Below, one piece after another: positions 10,762 to 18,309 of a DNA stretch of 55,958 bases. Under the pieces are notes generated by a model. That model did not search any database. It saw nothing but the letters and a program-made list of their open reading frames with translations, and was not told where the DNA came from. Position 1 is the first letter of the stretch. Every line of letters begins with the position of its first letter. A program made the translations under genes and the position numbers. Source of the stretch: Solidesulfovibrio fructosivorans JJ]. GTDB lineage: Bacteria; Desulfobacterota; Desulfovibrionia; Desulfovibrionales; Desulfovibrionaceae. The stretch covers positions 39 through 55,996 of the forward strand of contig NZ_AECZ01000025.1 in NCBI RefSeq assembly GCF_000179555.1, in the 5' to 3' direction.

Positions 10762-11928
10762 TCAGGCCAGCCCGCATTCCTGCAAAAGCCCGGTGAGGAC
10801 CTTGTCGCTGTCGAAATAGTCGCCGGCGATTTCCCGGGCCGCCCTGCCCGCCCGGACCGGGTCGGCCTCGACCGTCCGAAGCGCCTCGGCGGCGGCATCC
10901 GGCCCTTCGAACGGGAAAAGCCCCTCCCCGACCGGCAGATAGTCGCCAAAGCCCGTGTCCTCCACCACCGCCGGCCGCCCTGCCGCCAGATACGTGGCCG
11001 TGCGGTCGGAAAACCAGCCGCTTTTGAGCACCACGTTCTGGTCCTTGGCGATGGTGAATTCGCCTCGCGAGTTCCGGATGTAGTCGCGGTAGATATCGGG
11101 ATCGCGCGAGACGTCCAGGGCGTCGCGCACGATCCAGCCGGCGTTGGCATAGCGCCAGGCGTCGTCGCACATACCGCCCATGGCCATGCCGAGCGGAATG
11201 TCGCGCAGCGTGGTCGGCAAATCGAGGATGGCCTCGTATTTCACGTTCTTGCGCCAGGAGAGCTTGCGCCCGGCGATCTCCACGTCCCGGTCCTTGGCCT
11301 CCCAGGTGCCGATGGTGGTGTAGCTGTCGCCAGCCCCCTCCCCCACCGGCCAGTCGTCGAGGATCACCGGCGGCAGGAGCGGCTTCCAGTCCACGCCCGA
11401 AAGCGGCACTTCCGTCCGGCCGGTGGGCAGGTTGTAGCCGTAGGTGAAGCAGACGTCGTGGGCGGCATAGTAGTCGCGGGTCCAAGGGTCACGCTCCACC
11501 TTGACCTGGGTGAAGACCGGGTCGGTGTCGATGACGGCCTTGACCGGGGCCTGGAAGTACTCTTCCTTGAAGGGTGCGATGCCCGAGATGTTGAGGAAAA
11601 AGTCGGCTTCGCGCAAATGCCGGTCCAGGGTGGCCCGGTCCATGCCGTAGAGCTTGTCCTCGATCTCGCTGACATAGGCCCAGCAGCCGGCCAGACCAGC
11701 CCGGCCGAACATCCGCTCCACGGTGGCCCGGCCGCGCACGGACTCGCACACCGGATAGCCGAGCACCGGATCGAAGGGGTAGGCCCAGTTGGACGTGTCT
11801 TCGAGGAAAACCACCTCGTGGCCGAGGCGGCGCAGACCGGAAAGGAAATGCAGCATCATCCACAACTGGCCGCCAAGGGGGAATCCGACGGCGAAACCGG
11901 CGACCAGAATGCGCAGGGGGCGTTTCAA
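10762..11928 (-). CDS. Glycosyltransferase, group 1-like
   Basis: About 388 residues. The N-terminus, RPLRILVAGFAVGFPLGGQLWMMLHFLSGL, looks like the first Rossmann strand and loop of a GT-B enzyme. The C-terminal WFSDRTATYLAAGRPAVVEDTGFGDYLP resembles the donor-binding region of group 1 transferases (R-x-x-E/A-A-x-x-x-G-x-P). I chose a TTG start at 11928 because AAGGA sits 7 bases upstream and it follows the deacetylase stop without overlap. An in-frame ATG at 11976 would add 16 residues and overlap that gene by 34 bases. It is probably a surface-glycan enzyme, judging from its deacetylase, glycosyltransferase and activator neighbours. Acceptor and donor are unknown. Confidence 0.78.
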   Translation of the reverse strand: MKRPLRILVAGFAVGFPLGGQLWMMLHFLSGLRRLGHEVVFLEDTSNWAYPFDPVLGYPVCESVRGRATVERMFGRAGLAGCWAYVSEIEDKLYGMDRATLDRHLREADFFLNISGIAPFKEEYFQAPVKAVIDTDPVFTQVKVERDPWTRDYYAAHDVCFTYGYNLPTGRTEVPLSGVDWKPLLPPVILDDWPVGEGAGDSYTTIGTWEAKDRDVEIAGRKLSWRKNVKYEAILDLPTTLRDIPLGMAMGGMCDDAWRYANAGWIVRDALDVSRDPDIYRDYIRNSRGEFTIAKDQNVVLKSGWFSDRTATYLAAGRPAVVEDTGFGDYLPVGEGLFPFEGPDAAAEALRTVEADPVRAGRAAREIAGDYFDSDKVLTGLLQECGLA

Positions 11929-11942
11929 CGGCGCGTCCTTTT

Positions 11943-12941
11943 TTATATGCGGGGGGTACCCTTGCCCGCGAACCAAAGCTTGACGCCTTGATCGATGGTG
12001 ACCACGGGCACGGCCTGTTTTTTGAGAAATTCCGCCAACTCGGCCAGCTTGGCCGCGTCCCAGGGCTCCCAGCCCAGATTCGAACCGATGCCGTGCATGC
12101 AGAAGACGACCCAGGCATCCTCGCGGATGGCGTGTTCCTTGACGATCCTGATGATGTCCTGGGCCGTGTCGTCGGAATGCACGGTATAGCGCTTGAGCCA
12201 GTAGCGGTCGGTCGAACCCTTGCGGTTGCAGTCGTCCCCACCCCCGGCCGTCTGGGAATAGAACTTCTTGGAGAGGGCGCTCATCTCCGGGGTCCAGTAA
12301 TTGTGCGGCGTGATGTAGGTCGTAACGGCAAAGCCCATGCCGGCAAGCACGGCCTTGGACTGGTCCATCTCCCTTTCGTAGGAGATGGCCCGAATCCGCT
12401 GCTTCACAGCGTCTTCCGGCTCGAAGGGGTGGACGATGACCTCGCCGATGAGCTCGTCGAAGTAATAGCTGCCCGGCTCATAGCGCACGAGCGCATCGCT
12501 CGAGCGCTCCCGCAGCAGCCGCCCGTTTTCGATAAGGCCAGCCAGTTCCTCGTACCTGTACTTGGCCTCGTACACGGCGCGCTGGCCACGAACGGGCTTT
12601 AACAGCAGGCAGTTCTCCTGGGCGTAAAACTTGGGGATGTCGATGGGCCGCTTGTGGGTCAGGCTGTGGGAAGCCACTTCCCAGCCGGCCTTGGCCAGAT
12701 CGCGAATCTGGGCCACGGTCATGAAATCGGGATCGCCCCGGTCCACCCGGCTGGCGATGATGCCGACGGTGGCCGGCAGGCCGAGCTTTTCGAGGATCGG
12801 AAAGGCGTACTGATAGACGCTTTCAAGACCGTCGTCGAAGACGATCGAAACCATGCCCGCCCGGGCCTGGGCAGGCGGTAGCGATAGCAACAAAGCTAGG
12901 AAGAACAGACAGATAACGCGTGGCAAGGCACTATGTTTCAT
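11943..12941 (-). CDS. Secreted polysaccharide deacetylase (NodB/CE4-like)
   Basis: 332 residues. A Sec signal peptide (about 1-28, hydrophobic core VICLFFLALLLSL, ending AQARA) is followed at once by a NodB homology domain: motif 1 VSIVFDDGLES with Asp36 and Asp37, and motif 2 SHSLTH with metal-ligand His92 and His96. A long insertion (about 100-200) separates these from the rest of the barrel, which ends with VVFCMHGIG and VVTIDQGVKLW. Family members remove N-acetyl groups from cell-surface polysaccharides such as PNAG or peptidoglycan. The longer reading frame begins at 13226, but the ATG at 12941 directly precedes the signal peptide. It is probably the first gene of a four-gene operon with two glycosyltransferases and the sigma-54 activator. 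Confidence 0.88.
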   Translation of the reverse strand: MKHSALPRVICLFFLALLLSLPPAQARAGMVSIVFDDGLESVYQYAFPILEKLGLPATVGIIASRVDRGDPDFMTVAQIRDLAKAGWEVASHSLTHKRPIDIPKFYAQENCLLLKPVRGQRAVYEAKYRYEELAGLIENGRLLRERSSDALVRYEPGSYYFDELIGEVIVHPFEPEDAVKQRIRAISYEREMDQSKAVLAGMGFAVTTYITPHNYWTPEMSALSKKFYSQTAGGGDDCNRKGSTDRYWLKRYTVHSDDTAQDIIRIVKEHAIREDAWVVFCMHGIGSNLGWEPWDAAKLAELAEFLKKQAVPVVTIDQGVKLWFAGKGTPRI

Positions 12942-13140
12942 GGCAGGTCCAAGCGGTGGGAAAGCCGCAAAACGGTGAAGTCGGGCATACCTAACCCAAA
13001 AAGCCCAAAAGTCAATGCGCCCGCCGGCCGCGCCCGCGCCCCCCAGCCTCCCGGCGCTTTGACGCCCGGGCAAAAACTGGTATGTGGCGCTTGCCGCCTG
13101 GAGCACGTCCGCCGGCGGTCCCTTTGTCAACGGAGTCCGC

Positions 13141-13599
13141 ATGCGTACACAATTGTCATCTTCCTGCGCCCTATGTTGCCTGGCCATGCTCCTGGCCGCC
13201 GCGCCCCCGGTCCTCGGCGCGTCCAAACACTTTCGCGCCTCCTACGAGCACTTCAACGAATACGCCACCAAGGCCGCCGACCTCTACTTCAAGGCTTCCA
13301 AAGCCGGCGAGAAGAATATCCTGTCCCACCTGACCGCCGTTTCCGCCATCTACGCCGAAAAGGCCTACGTGATCCTGAATCTGGCCGACGTGCTCGAGCA
13401 TATGGCGGCCAAGCGCGACCGGGCCTACGTCACGGCCCGCCTCGACGACGTGCGCAAGGTGATCCTGGCCGGCATTCCCCAGGACATCAAGCTCCTGGCC
13501 GATCTGGTGGAAAATCAGGAAAACGAGCAGGTGCGATCCCTCGGCACCCAGGTGGTCAACGAGATGCGGGTGTTCGAGCGCAATACCGAAAATCAGTGA
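13141..13599 (+). CDS. Small exported helical protein of unknown function
   Basis: 152 residues. The signal peptide MRTQLSSSCALCCLAMLLAA runs to a probable cleavage after VLGA, so the mature protein is about 126 residues. The rest is predicted almost wholly helical (HFNEYATKAADLYFKASKAGEKNILSH... split across the fold), rich in Ala, Leu, Lys and Glu, and lacks cysteines. GGAG upstream supports the ATG at 13141 over an in-frame ATG at 13084. It is divergent from the deacetylase operon across about 200 bases in which I could not find a convincing promoter, and its 3' end overlaps the convergent O-antigen-ligase-like gene by 7 bases. I do not recognise a family. Confidence 0.7.
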   Translation: MRTQLSSSCALCCLAMLLAAAPPVLGASKHFRASYEHFNEYATKAADLYFKASKAGEKNILSHLTAVSAIYAEKAYVILNLADVLEHMAAKRDRAYVTARLDDVRKVILAGIPQDIKLLADLVENQENEQVRSLGTQVVNEMRVFERNTENQ

Positions 13600-15608
13600 C
13601 GGCCGACAACGCCGACCGCCACGCCGAGACGCCTGGGATCGGCCGCGCCCGTGGCGGCCTGGGGCACAAAAGCCCGGGTGGTGAGAAGATAAAGCGGCAC
13701 GGCGCGGCCGTCGCCCGTTTCCGGCACGGGCAAGGTCACCGTCACGGGCCCGCCGTCGAGGCCGACCCTGGCCCACAGTCCGGCCGGCGAAAAAAACGTC
13801 GCCTCGGTCGGTGACGCGGCGGCAAGCGACAGCGTGAGGCTGCCGGTCCCCGGCGGCACGAGCAGCGCCGCATCCCCGGCGCTCCAGCGAAACGTCCGCC
13901 CCTGGCCCTGCTCGGGCGGATAAAATCCCTCGAAAACGACCTTTTCTCCTGGCGGCATCCAGTCGTAAAGCCCCAGACGCGCCGCCGTGCCGCCAAGCCC
14001 GATATCGAGGCCGTAGGCCAGGATGCCGCACAGGGCCACGCCACCCGCCGCCGCCCGGACCCAGCCCGTTCCCCTCGCCCTTCCCTCGCGCGCCGCCCCG
14101 GCCTCAAGCGCCATGGCCCGGGCCAGGGGGATGAAAAGCAGGAACAGGACCGCGGGCACGTAAAACATCTCCTGGAAAAAAGCGTAGACGTGGAAGGCGG
14201 CCAGGGAAAGGAGCAACGCCGCGTCCGGCAGGCTGGCATAGTCGCGGGCCCGTCGCCAAAGCACCCAGCCCGCCCGGCCGACCATGGCCAGCCAGACGAG
14301 AAGTCCGGCCGCGCCGAGCCCGGCCGCAAGCTGCACGTACATGCTGTGCGGCGTCTCGAACACCTCGGCCCTGGGGTCGCCGTAGCGGTTGAGCCAGGCC
14401 CCGGGCGTGGCCAAAAGCACCGGATAATGCCGGGCGTAGCTCGTAAAGCCCATGCCGAAAACCGGCCGCTCGGCCGCGATCAAAAGCCCGGAGCGAAAGA
14501 GCGTCGGGCGCGGCGAATCGGTGAAATTGTCCACCCGCTTGGCCAACAGCGCGTTTATGGGCCGGCTTATGGCCGAAAGCTCCCTTCCCGCGCCCCAAAA
14601 GGCAATCCCCACCACCAGCGCCCCGGCCACGGCCAAGGTCGGCAGATGACCGTAGGGCCGGCGGAAACGGACAAAGCGGTTTTCGCGAAAATAGAGCCAG
14701 CCGGCCGCGAAAAAGGTCAGGCTGCCGGCGATCCAACCGGCCCGGGCGAGTGTCAGGACCATTGCCGCGCCGCAAAGGGCCAGCCCCAGGGCGGCGAGCG
14801 CGCGCCGCCGAAGGTTTGCGCCGGCAAGGAGGGTCAGCAGATAGGGCGCGGCCACGGCGGCGTACTCGGCAAACCAGCCCGGGTTGGCGAAAAGCGACGT
14901 AAACCGGTAGTGCAGCAGATAATGGTCGCCCTGGAAATGCTCGTAGAGGCCGAAGACGATGGCGGTAAGAAGCCCGCCCACCAGCCCCCGGATCAGGCAG
15001 CCGAAACGGTCCGGAAAATCGAGACGGGCCAGCCCGAAAGCCAGCACGGCGAAAATGGCCAGCCGCCAGGCCCCGGCCAGGGCGTAGCCCGGCGCGTCGG
15101 CCGGGGAAAAGGCCATGGCCGCGAAAAAGCCGCCCGGCCCGAAAAGGGATAGCTCCTGCCAAAACCTGGCCCAGGGCAACAGCAGCGTGGAGCCGAGGGC
15201 CAGGGCGGCCAAGGCGGCCAACAGCGCGCCCGTGGGGCCTGTACTCTCGCCGGAAGCGGCTTTCCCGCCGGCGTTTCGCCAGCAAAAGGCCAACGCGGCC
15301 ACGTCCGCCAGCAGGCCGAAAGCCACGCCCGGATAGACGTAGGACTGGGCGCCGAAAAGAAACGGGGAAAAACCGAGCAAGGTCAGCCCCAAGGACAAGC
15401 CGCGCCGGGAGACGGCCATGGCCAGGCCCCACAGCCAGAAAAAGGCGACCAGCTCCGCCGCCGGCCAGCCGGCCCGGGCGAGCGCCATCGAGGTCAGCAG
15501 GGCGTGCGGGGCCACGAGCAGCAGGCCGGCGAAAAATCCGGCCCCGGTAACGGCCCGGGAAAAGGGGGATGCGCCCTGGGCGGCGGCAACGGGGGAAGAA
15601 GCGTCCAT
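13593..15608 (-). CDS. O-antigen ligase-like (Wzy_C) membrane protein
   Basis: 671 residues with about a dozen hydrophobic segments across 20-520, then a soluble C-terminal region (about 530-671). The large periplasmic-loop region contains FGMGFTSYARHYPV and FETPHSMYVQLAAGLGAAGLLVWL, matching the Wzy_C/O-antigen ligase pattern of an aromatic-Gly-x-Gly segment followed by HNxY-like residues (here HSMY). Such proteins polymerise or transfer undecaprenyl-linked glycans to lipid A or to proteins at the outer face of the inner membrane. The C-terminal beta-rich domain is additional to the usual ligase length of around 400-450. It is the last gene of an operon with the ABC ATPase, acetolactate decarboxylase and unknown membrane protein (junctions 10, 0 and 12 bases). 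Confidence 0.85.
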   Translation of the reverse strand: MDASSPVAAAQGASPFSRAVTGAGFFAGLLLVAPHALLTSMALARAGWPAAELVAFFWLWGLAMAVSRRGLSLGLTLLGFSPFLFGAQSYVYPGVAFGLLADVAALAFCWRNAGGKAASGESTGPTGALLAALAALALGSTLLLPWARFWQELSLFGPGGFFAAMAFSPADAPGYALAGAWRLAIFAVLAFGLARLDFPDRFGCLIRGLVGGLLTAIVFGLYEHFQGDHYLLHYRFTSLFANPGWFAEYAAVAAPYLLTLLAGANLRRRALAALGLALCGAAMVLTLARAGWIAGSLTFFAAGWLYFRENRFVRFRRPYGHLPTLAVAGALVVGIAFWGAGRELSAISRPINALLAKRVDNFTDSPRPTLFRSGLLIAAERPVFGMGFTSYARHYPVLLATPGAWLNRYGDPRAEVFETPHSMYVQLAAGLGAAGLLVWLAMVGRAGWVLWRRARDYASLPDAALLLSLAAFHVYAFFQEMFYVPAVLFLLFIPLARAMALEAGAAREGRARGTGWVRAAAGGVALCGILAYGLDIGLGGTAARLGLYDWMPPGEKVVFEGFYPPEQGQGRTFRWSAGDAALLVPPGTGSLTLSLAAASPTEATFFSPAGLWARVGLDGGPVTVTLPVPETGDGRAVPLYLLTTRAFVPQAATGAADPRRLGVAVGVVGRH

Positions 15609-15620
15609 GCGCCGGCCCCC

Positions 15621-16553
15621 CTACTTCGGGCAGAAGGCGTTGGGGACGGCCGCCTCGATGTCGTCGCCATCGCCGGCAAACCCCTTTTGCCCGGCCGTGG
15701 CGAAGGTATCGGGCAGGCAGGGGAAATCCGGGCTTTCGCCTTCGTTTTCGTTGAGCAGATAGGGCGCGCCCCAGGGATCGCGCGCATACCGCGCCAGTTC
15801 CTTGTCCGAGGCCCCGGCGGCATGGCCGATGCGGGCAAGCGCCTCGCGCCACTGGCGCACGCACTTGTCGCCGTCCGGGACAATGCGCAGGTCGCGGCCC
15901 TGGCAGCCGCAGCGGGAACAGTTGCGTCCCGTGATCTCCCAAAGCGGCTTGCCCGCGGCGGCCTTGGCCCGGGCGGCCATATCCGCCAGTCCGGCCAGGG
16001 CGGCGGTCGCCTCGGCGCGCTGGCGCTCCAGGGTGACGGCGGCGACAAAGGCGCGGCGTTTTTTGGCCACGGCGTCGCCGAATACAATCGCCCCGGCCAC
16101 GACGAGGACCAGGACGACCAGGGCCAGCCTGACCCGGCGCGCGGCCCGGGCGGTAAAACGGTCGGCGTCCGTGCGCCAGGGACCGGCGATGCGGTTGGCC
16201 AACGCCTTTTCCAGGGCCGCAAGCCGCGCCCGGGCCTTGGCGGCGAAGGCGGCCAGATCGGCGGCGGGCGGCAGCGGCCCGAGCATGGCCCGGACTTCGG
16301 CAAGGCGCATCACGGCGTCCTGGGCCAGGACATCCCCGGCCGCGTCCAGGTCCTCGGCCAAAAGCGCGGCCACGAGGGCGGCGTCGCGCCGGTCGTCGGT
16401 TTCAAGGAGCGCGGCGAGGCCGTCCAGGCGCGCCCGGGCCCGGGACAGGTACTCCCCGGCCAGGGACCTTGCGGCCAGAATTCCGGCATCGCGGGCGGCC
16501 GGGGCCGGACGGCGTTCGCCGGGCATGAAAAAGGCGAAGAAATCCCAGTCCAT
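15621..16553 (-). CDS. Single-pass membrane protein with pseudopilin-like C-terminus
   Basis: 310 residues that I cannot assign. Residues 20-140 are Ala/Arg/Leu-rich helices facing the cytoplasm. One membrane segment follows at 142-158 (LALVVLVLVVAGAIVFG), then a short coil and a C-terminal domain with CSRCGC (212-217) plus Cys231, Cys279 and Cys308. Residues 256-271 read YARDPWGAPYLLNENE, which closely resembles the calcium-binding DPWG-x-PY region of type II secretion major pseudopilins (GspG), although no pilin-type leader is present. The start codon abuts the stop codon of the acetolactate decarboxylase gene, so the two are co-translated. The pairing with the O-antigen-ligase-like gene suggests an envelope role. 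Confidence 0.65.
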   Translation of the reverse strand: MDWDFFAFFMPGERRPAPAARDAGILAARSLAGEYLSRARARLDGLAALLETDDRRDAALVAALLAEDLDAAGDVLAQDAVMRLAEVRAMLGPLPPAADLAAFAAKARARLAALEKALANRIAGPWRTDADRFTARAARRVRLALVVLVLVVAGAIVFGDAVAKKRRAFVAAVTLERQRAEATAALAGLADMAARAKAAAGKPLWEITGRNCSRCGCQGRDLRIVPDGDKCVRQWREALARIGHAAGASDKELARYARDPWGAPYLLNENEGESPDFPCLPDTFATAGQKGFAGDGDDIEAAVPNAFCPK

Positions 16554-17315
16554 CTATTCGGCTCCGGCCTCAGGCCGGGGGGCGTCGGGACAGGGAGCGG
16601 GATGTTCCGGGAAAAGGACGGTCATGGCGTCGATGCGGTCGCCGCGCGCCTTGACGGCCGTGGCCCGGGCCGCCAGCACATGGCCGCCGTGCCGCCGGTC
16701 GGCGGTCAGGAAATGAAAATGCCAGCCCGTGGGCGAAAGCGCCCGCATGCCCGGCGGCGTGTAGACGCCGACAAGGGTGCCCTGGACGTTTTCCATGGGA
16801 AAGCTGGCCTGCGCCTTGATGGCCGTGGCCAGGGGCGGCCAGGGCTTGGCCTGGGCCGGCACGCTTCTGGTGGTGACCGCTTCGAAAAGCCCGTCCGCCC
16901 GGACGACGTACAGGCGGGCCGGGTCGGGCAGCCGCTTGGTCAGGGCGGCGGTTATCGCCTTGAGATCCAGGCCGTCCAGCCGGCCGCAATCGAGCGCGCC
17001 CCGGAAAAAGGCCACCTGGGCAAAGGGCGTCTTGCGGCCGGGGGCGACGGGCCGGACCGCGCCGTCGCTTCGCACCTGGTAAAACCCGCCGTCCACGGCC
17101 ACCATCTCGCCGTCGAGGTTCTCGAAGGTGCCGAGTCCGAAGTCGCCGTGGCGGGCCAGGCCGGCAAAGGTTTCCCGGCCCTCGTAGTCCCCGGCGGCCA
17201 GGGAGGCGATGGCGCCGACCTGATAAAGGGTGGCGGCCAGGGCCGGGATCGAAAGGACAAGCCAGAGGGCGGCGGCAAAAAACGCCACGCGCCGACAGTG
17301 CGCACGGTTTCGCAT
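16554..17315 (-). CDS. budA: Exported alpha-acetolactate decarboxylase
   Basis: 253 residues. A signal peptide (about 1-28, FFAAALWLVLSIPALAA) precedes a domain that matches acetolactate decarboxylase throughout: TLYQVGAIASLAAGDYEG, RHGDFGLGTFENLDGEM, GGFYQVRSDG, KTPFAQVAFF, and the zinc-ligand motif GWHFHFL...GGH with His199, His201 and His212. Glu70 and Arg150 lie where active-site acidic and basic residues are expected. The enzyme converts (S)-acetolactate to acetoin. Periplasmic forms with signal peptides are known in some bacteria. There is no acetolactate synthase or acetoin dehydrogenase gene nearby; instead it sits in an envelope operon between an MlaF-like ATPase gene (10 bases upstream) and the unknown membrane protein. 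Confidence 0.9.
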   Translation of the reverse strand: MRNRAHCRRVAFFAAALWLVLSIPALAATLYQVGAIASLAAGDYEGRETFAGLARHGDFGLGTFENLDGEMVAVDGGFYQVRSDGAVRPVAPGRKTPFAQVAFFRGALDCGRLDGLDLKAITAALTKRLPDPARLYVVRADGLFEAVTTRSVPAQAKPWPPLATAIKAQASFPMENVQGTLVGVYTPPGMRALSPTGWHFHFLTADRRHGGHVLAARATAVKARGDRIDAMTVLFPEHPAPCPDAPRPEAGAE

Positions 17316-17325
17316 AAAGCCCCCG

Positions 17326-18099
17326 TCAGTCGGCCTGGGCGATCCGCTCCGCCGCGACCGGTTCCGGCTCGCCGGCCAGAAACCGCCGCACCACCGGGTC
17401 CTCGCAGGCGGTGATGGCCTGGGGAGCCCCTTCCCAGACGATGCGGCCCTCGTCGAGCATGGCCACGTGGCCGGACACGTCGAACACGTCGGGAATGTCG
17501 TGGCTGACCAGGATGGCCGTAAAGCCGAACTGCCGCCGGGACTGGTCGATGAGCGCCAGGACCGAGGCCTTGCGGATGGGATCGAGGCCGGTGGTCGGTT
17601 CGTCGAAGAGGATCAGCCGGGGCTCGGTAACCAGCGCCCGGGCCAGGGCGACGCGTTTTTGCATGCCGCCGGAAATCTGGGACGGATACTTGCCGAGGAT
17701 GCCGCCGAGTTCCAACCGCTCGGCCATGGCCCGCACCCGGTTTCCGGTTTCCGTTTCGGACAGCCGGGCGGTTTCCCGTAGCGGCAGGGCGATGTTGTCA
17801 TAGACGGTCATGGAATCGAACAGCGCCATGTTCTGGAACATGTAGCTGCACTTGCGGCGAAATTCCCGCTGCTCGGCATGGCTGGCCGCGGCCAGGGGCG
17901 CGCCGTCAAAAAGGATGTCGCCGCTGTCCGGAGCAAGCAGGCCGATAATGTGCTTGAGAAGCACGCTCTTGCCTTCGCCCGACTTGCCGATGACGGCCGT
18001 GACCTCCCCTTCGGGCACGGTCATGTCCACGCCGCGCAGCACGGGTTGTCCGGAGAAGGCCTTTTTGAGACCGCGTATTTCGATGAAAGGTTTCGTCAT
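17326..18099 (-). CDS. MlaF-like ABC transporter ATP-binding protein
   Basis: 257 residues from the ATG at 18099 (MTKPFIEIRGLKKAF); the frame stays open to 18198, with another ATG at 18135. Walker A is GKSGEGKS (38-45), a slightly unusual Gly-rich loop. The Q-loop reads YMFQNMALFDSMTVYDNI, the signature is SGGMQKRVALARAL and Walker B is LILFDEPTTGLDP, followed by the H-loop VSHD. SGGMQKRVALARA with DEPTTGLDP is characteristic of the MlaF/Ttg2A subfamily, which energises retrograde phospholipid transport between inner and outer membranes. No MlaE permease or MlaD substrate-binding gene is present in this window, so its partners must be elsewhere. It heads the operon with budA. Confidence 0.9.
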   Translation of the reverse strand: MTKPFIEIRGLKKAFSGQPVLRGVDMTVPEGEVTAVIGKSGEGKSVLLKHIIGLLAPDSGDILFDGAPLAAASHAEQREFRRKCSYMFQNMALFDSMTVYDNIALPLRETARLSETETGNRVRAMAERLELGGILGKYPSQISGGMQKRVALARALVTEPRLILFDEPTTGLDPIRKASVLALIDQSRRQFGFTAILVSHDIPDVFDVSGHVAMLDEGRIVWEGAPQAITACEDPVVRRFLAGEPEPVAAERIAQAD

Positions 18100-18196
18100 G
18101 ACGTTTTGGGCGTCCGTTTCGTGAAATCGAAGCATCTTGAACGCAAACGCGGCCAAAGGCAAGGACCTCCGGCGCGGCACGGGGATTGCAAAATTC

Positions 18197-18212
18197 ATTG
18201 CCGGCCGGCAAT
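18197..18212. promoter_or_regulatory. Perfect 16-base palindrome in a divergent promoter region
   Basis: ATTGCCGGCCGGCAAT is a perfect palindrome in the 210-base region between the divergent ABC ATPase and NeuB-family genes. It lies about 25 bases upstream of the candidate NeuB promoter. It could be a dimeric repressor or activator site. Because the local sequence is GC-rich, chance cannot be excluded. Confidence 0.4.
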
Positions 18213-18235
18213 TTCCGCCGTTTCACAGCCCCGGC

Positions 18236-18264
18236 TTGTGCTGGCCCCGTTTCGAGGCTAGCAT
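18236..18264 (+). promoter_or_regulatory. Candidate sigma-70 promoter for the NeuB-family gene
   Basis: TTGTGC (18236-18241) and TAGCAT (18259-18264) are spaced by exactly 17 bases, ending 45 bases before the start codon at 18310. Confidence 0.4.
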
Positions 18265-18309
18265 GACAAAGCGCGGCGCGTTCGCCGCCGCTTGGGAGAC
18301 AAACGCTTC

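Noticed and set aside
9166-11991. 941-codon plus-strand frame across the activator and glycosyltransferase genes
   Set aside because: Antisense to two recognisable proteins and without family motifs.
13084-13113. Possible sigma-54 promoter upstream of the small exported protein gene
   Set aside because: GG and GC elements are 12 bases apart instead of the required 10.
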